From Rhodovulum sp. 12E13 (GTDB lineage Bacteria > Pseudomonadota > Alphaproteobacteria > Rhodobacterales > Rhodobacteraceae): a DNA stretch of 64,000 nucleotides. The translations under genes and the position numbers were made by a program. Location: the NCBI RefSeq assembly GCF_003340565.1, contig NZ_QPLK01000002.1, positions 62,001 through 126,000 of the forward strand, in the 5' to 3' direction. Shown piece by piece: positions 62,501 to 64,000 of the stretch; positions within the stretch are counted from its first letter, which is position 1; each line of letters opens with the position of its first letter. The notes under the pieces were generated by a model that made no database searches, had not been told where the DNA came from, and saw only the letters and a list, made by a program, of their open reading frames with translations.

Positions 62501-62550
62501 CACTGGTCGTCGATGCCGGGCGCGGCAGGAGCTGGGCCGAGGCACATTGA
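59518..62550 (+). CDS. polA: DNA polymerase I
   Basis: A 1010-residue polymerase with all three domains. The 5' nuclease (1-340) has FDKGSHTFRNDLYDAYKANR and AGDTIDNIPGVKGIG. The 3'-5' exonuclease (about 400-600) keeps its acidic residues (VDTETTGL, QNMKYDAKIF, AAEDADVTM). The polymerase has motif A (LDYSQIELRILAH, 785-797), motif B (RRQAKAINFGVIYG) and motif C (QVHDELIFEV). It is about 70-80 residues longer than most alphaproteobacterial PolA; the excess lies at about 225-315 in the 5' nuclease domain. GGGGAGAG precedes the ATG at 59518. Confidence 0.96.
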   Translation: MAFGKGDHLHLIDGSAFIFRAFHALPPLTRKSDGAPIGAVAGFCNMLFRYLDGNGGDDGPTHIAVIFDKGSHTFRNDLYDAYKANRDEMPEDLRPQIPLTREATRAFNVACEEMEGYEADDIIATLCRQAREAGGRVTIVSSDKDLAQLVNDAVEIVRPGMQGKPDERLGIEGVRARFGVPPELMIDLQAIAGDTIDNIPGVKGIGAPSAALLLQAVGPVERLFDEGAREAALAEVADEIETWQRDVEERLERKVKLGSKADAAAIVQVLSGEDVGPELSPKDLELLVAKGNEAARQLVTMRERGKVLRSIAPKVAAAEDAVRLSKKLVALDDQVPLDFALDDLATRAPDMDRLMEFLARMEFRTLTRRVAEAFGISAPAVPEPTKPEGEATPEMPPIDPGAYEVIRNEAALQVWLDRADARGVIAVDTETTGLNEMTAELVGVCLCVEPGQAAYLPLTHRGEGGGDLFGEAALAEGQMDRRRALEMLKPMLEDPAILKVGQNMKYDAKIFARLGIDVAPIDDTMLLSYAMHAGLHGHGMDTLAERYLAHTCIPIKELIGSGKTQITFDRVPIDKAAAYAAEDADVTMRLWRTFKPQLHRARVTTVYETMERPLIPVLAAMEMRGIKVDRDVLSRMSAAFAQKMAGLEAEIHELAGEPFNVGSPKQLGEILFEKMGLEGGKKGKAGAWSTPADVLEDLATLHDLPARVLDWRALSKLKSTYTDALQDHVNPETGRVHTSYSIAGANTGRLASTDPNLQNIPVRTEEGRRIRQAFVAEPGKVLVSLDYSQIELRILAHIAGIEALKQAFREGQDIHAATASEMFGVPLGEMTPEVRRQAKAINFGVIYGISAFGLSRNLRIPREQAKDFIDRYFERFPGIRAYMDETVRFAKEHGYVQTLFGRRINTPEINASGPGAGFARRAAINAPIQGTAADIIRRAMVRMETALGDLPAGMLLQVHDELIFEVDETAADDVIAHVREVMEGAARPAVELSVPLVVDAGRGRSWAEAH

Positions 62551-62563
62551 TCGGGGCCGCGGC

Positions 62564-62643
62564 AAGGCGCTTGGAAGCGCCTTGAGACGCGCGTTCGAAC
62601 GCGCGTGCGCAACGCCTTTTGAAAGGCGTTTCGGGCGTTGCGC
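62564..62643. terminator. Cluster of overlapping hairpins between polA and murJ
   Basis: Three palindromes follow each other: AAGGCGCTT-GG-AAGCGCCTT (62564-62583), the perfect 20-mer ACGCGCGTTCGAACGCGCGT (62587-62606), and AACGCCTTT-TG-AAAGGCGTT (62611-62630). A fourth stem, GCGCAACGCC (62607-62616) with GGCGTTGCGC (62634-62643), competes with the third. The 99-nt gap between convergent polA and murJ is almost entirely such structure. Confidence 0.75.
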
Positions 62644-62649
62644 GGAGGG

Positions 62650-64000
62650 TCAGCCCGTCCCGCGCCGAACCGCGCCCCTGATCTCGCGCAGCGAGGTGGC
62701 CCCCAGGATCTGGGCGGCGGCGAAATAGACCGCGATGCCGGCGGCGACGAGGGCGGCGAGGGCGGCGTAGCGCAGGGTCGTGGCGTAGAGCGCGCCGCCG
62801 AGCGCGGCCTCGAGCGCGACGAGCGCCGCGCCCATCAGGGCGGCGGCAGCGGCGATGCGGGGGGCGCGGCGGCGCATGCGCGGGTCGAGACGCGCCGCCT
62901 CGCCCATGCCGCGGCTACCCCACCACAGCAGGCCCACCATCGCCCAGCCGGCGAGCGTCGTGGCCCAGGCGGCGGCGGTGAAGCCGATGAGGGGTGCGAG
63001 GCCGATGGCGAGCACGGCATTGACCACCATCGCCACCACGGCGAACCGGAAGGGCGTAACCGTGTCGGCGCGGGCGAAGTAGAGCGGTTGCAGCACCTTC
63101 TGCAGCACGAAGGCGGGCAGGCCCGCGCCGTAGATCGCGGTGACGCTGGCGGTGTTCGCCACCGCCTCGGCGTCGAAGGCGCCCCGCCCGAACAGGACCG
63201 AGACGATCGGGTGCGCGACGAGGATCAGGGCCAAAGCGGCCGGGACGGTGAGCAGGAGCGCGAACTCGGTGGCGCGGTTGAAGGCGTCGCGCCCGCCTTG
63301 CGTGTCGTCTGCCGCGAGCTTGCGCGAGAGATCGGGCAGCAGCACCACGCCGATGGCGATGGCGACCACGCCGAGGGGCAACTGGTAGAGCCGGTCGGCG
63401 AGATTGAGATACTGGATCGCGCCGTCGAAATAGCTTGCCACCTGGCGGCCGACGATCAGGTTCACCTGCATCACCCCGCCCGCGAGCATCGCGGGGGCGG
63501 CGATCCTTGCCAGGCGCCGCAGTTCCGGTGTCAGCCGCGGCAGGCGCGGCGCGAGTCGAAAGCCGGCGCGCCTGGCAGCGACCCAGAGCAGCGCAAGCTG
63601 GGCGATGCCGGCGATCGGCACGGCCCAGGCGAGCGCGAGGCCGATATCGGCGCCGATCCAGCCGGCGCCCAGCATCGCCGCCACGAGGATCAGGTTGAGC
63701 ACCACCGGCGCGGCGGCCGCCACCGCGAAGCGTCCCGTCGCATTGAGCACGCCCGAGAGCAGCGCGGCGAGCGAGATGAACAGGATGTAGGGAAAGGCGA
63801 TACGGCCGAACACCGTGGCAAGGTCGAGCCGTTCGTCGCCGGCGAAGCCCGAGGCCATCGCCAGCACGAGCCACGGCATGACCACCTGTGCGGCGACCGT
63901 GAACACCACCAGGATCGCCGCAAGGCCCGAGAAGGCGTCGCGCGCGAACCCTTCGGCGTCGGCCCCGCCTTCGAGCTTCTTCGAGAACATCGGCACGAAG
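62650..64000 (-). CDS. murJ: Lipid II flippase MurJ, C-terminal part (cut by window edge)
   Basis: The 5' end lies beyond the window; the last 450 residues are visible. FVPMFSKKLE at the edge, FPYILFISLAALLSGVLNATGRF, the repeated hydrophobic helices and LPLGVVAIAIGVVLLPDLSR are MurJ (MviN) landmarks. It flips lipid II across the inner membrane for peptidoglycan synthesis. Convergent with polA. Confidence 0.94.
   Translation of the reverse strand, partial: FVPMFSKKLEGGADAEGFARDAFSGLAAILVVFTVAAQVVMPWLVLAMASGFAGDERLDLATVFGRIAFPYILFISLAALLSGVLNATGRFAVAAAAPVVLNLILVAAMLGAGWIGADIGLALAWAVPIAGIAQLALLWVAARRAGFRLAPRLPRLTPELRRLARIAAPAMLAGGVMQVNLIVGRQVASYFDGAIQYLNLADRLYQLPLGVVAIAIGVVLLPDLSRKLAADDTQGGRDAFNRATEFALLLTVPAALALILVAHPIVSVLFGRGAFDAEAVANTASVTAIYGAGLPAFVLQKVLQPLYFARADTVTPFRFAVVAMVVNAVLAIGLAPLIGFTAAAWATTLAGWAMVGLLWWGSRGMGEAARLDPRMRRRAPRIAAAAALMGAALVALEAALGGALYATTLRYAALAALVAAGIAVYFAAAQILGATSLREIRGAVRRGTG

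Noticed and set aside
1-64000. CRISPR arrays, insertion sequences, prophage genes, rRNA, 4.5S RNA or tmRNA
   Set aside because: I saw no regularly spaced repeats, transposase, integrase or phage genes and no SRP-RNA or tmRNA signature on either strand.

Overview
The window looks like chromosomal DNA of a high-GC (about 68-70 %) alphaproteobacterium, most likely Rhodobacterales/Rhodobacteraceae. This follows from the gene set: a petABC bc1 operon with a Tat-exported Rieske protein, a split ATP synthase locus carrying only the Fo genes including a b' subunit, a MipZ division-plane ATPase, the hemD - alphaproteobacterial Mic60 - hemY cluster, a DUF1467 protein next to methylmalonyl-CoA epimerase, a GT14/DUF5928-like glycosyltransferase, and the order ffh - GNATs - chorismate mutase - rpsP - rimM - trmD - rplS - rpmE. 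I see no phage, insertion sequence or CRISPR array. Most of the window is dense housekeeping DNA with many ATGA/TGATG stop-start overlaps.

Layout. 1-6.1 kb (minus): petB/petA of the bc1 complex, a 22-residue membrane peptide coupled to a glutathione S-transferase, mtaB-dapF, tRNA-Lys(UUU) on plus, an EVE/YciI pair and tsaD. 6.1-10.2 kb (plus): hemD, Mic60-like protein, hemY, tRNA-Thr(CGU). 10.4-15.1 kb: an RTX/DUF4214 protein, nitroreductase, EI24-like membrane protein, DUF1467, mce and a response regulator. 15.1-17.1 kb (minus): aspS, interrupted in frame by a roughly 70-codon low-GC segment. 17.3-23.2 kb (plus): a sulfide-oxidation/sulfur-transport cluster (DUF2892, split YeeE/YedE transporter, persulfide dioxygenase-type hydrolase, DUF442::SQR fusion, SulP permease) preceded by an ATTC-N8-GAAT operator candidate. 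23.2-31.5 kb (plus): glycosyltransferase, deoC plus a double aldehyde dehydrogenase, a LysR regulator and cydAB (cyanide-insensitive oxidase type).

31.7-42.5 kb (mostly minus): two lipoproteins, MipZ, DUF2267, then the translation/SRP superoperon with four tandem GNAT acetyltransferases between ffh and chorismate mutase. 42.8-46.7 kb: an amidohydrolase coupled to an outer-membrane barrel, acylphosphatase, LysR and ArsR-type regulators. 47.0-49.7 kb (plus): atpI-atpB-atpE-b'-b with a clear promoter and a strong hairpin after atpE. 49.7-64 kb: GntR/FadR regulator, OmpA lipoprotein, Ada-type methyltransferase, nth with a PfkB kinase, a divergent sulfotransferase/glycosyltransferase pair, HIT protein, an ABC ATPase with an ATP-grasp enzyme, a CHCC zinc-finger protein, polA and the C-terminal part of murJ.

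Functional links. Respiration and energy conservation are prominent: bc1 complex, SQR feeding the quinone pool, cydAB, and the ATP synthase Fo sector. The sulfur cluster reads as sulfide to persulfide (SQR), persulfide to sulfite (dioxygenase), and movement of sulfur species (YeeE-type and SulP). The deoC-ALDH pair would carry deoxyribose-5-phosphate to glyceraldehyde-3-phosphate and acetate. The most unusual features are the low-GC in-frame insertion in aspS flanked by imperfect direct repeats, the DUF442::SQR fusion with its candidate operator, the coupled 22-residue peptide, the tandem GNAT array, an apparent expansion in the polA 5'-nuclease domain, and a small family of dispersed hairpin repeats.
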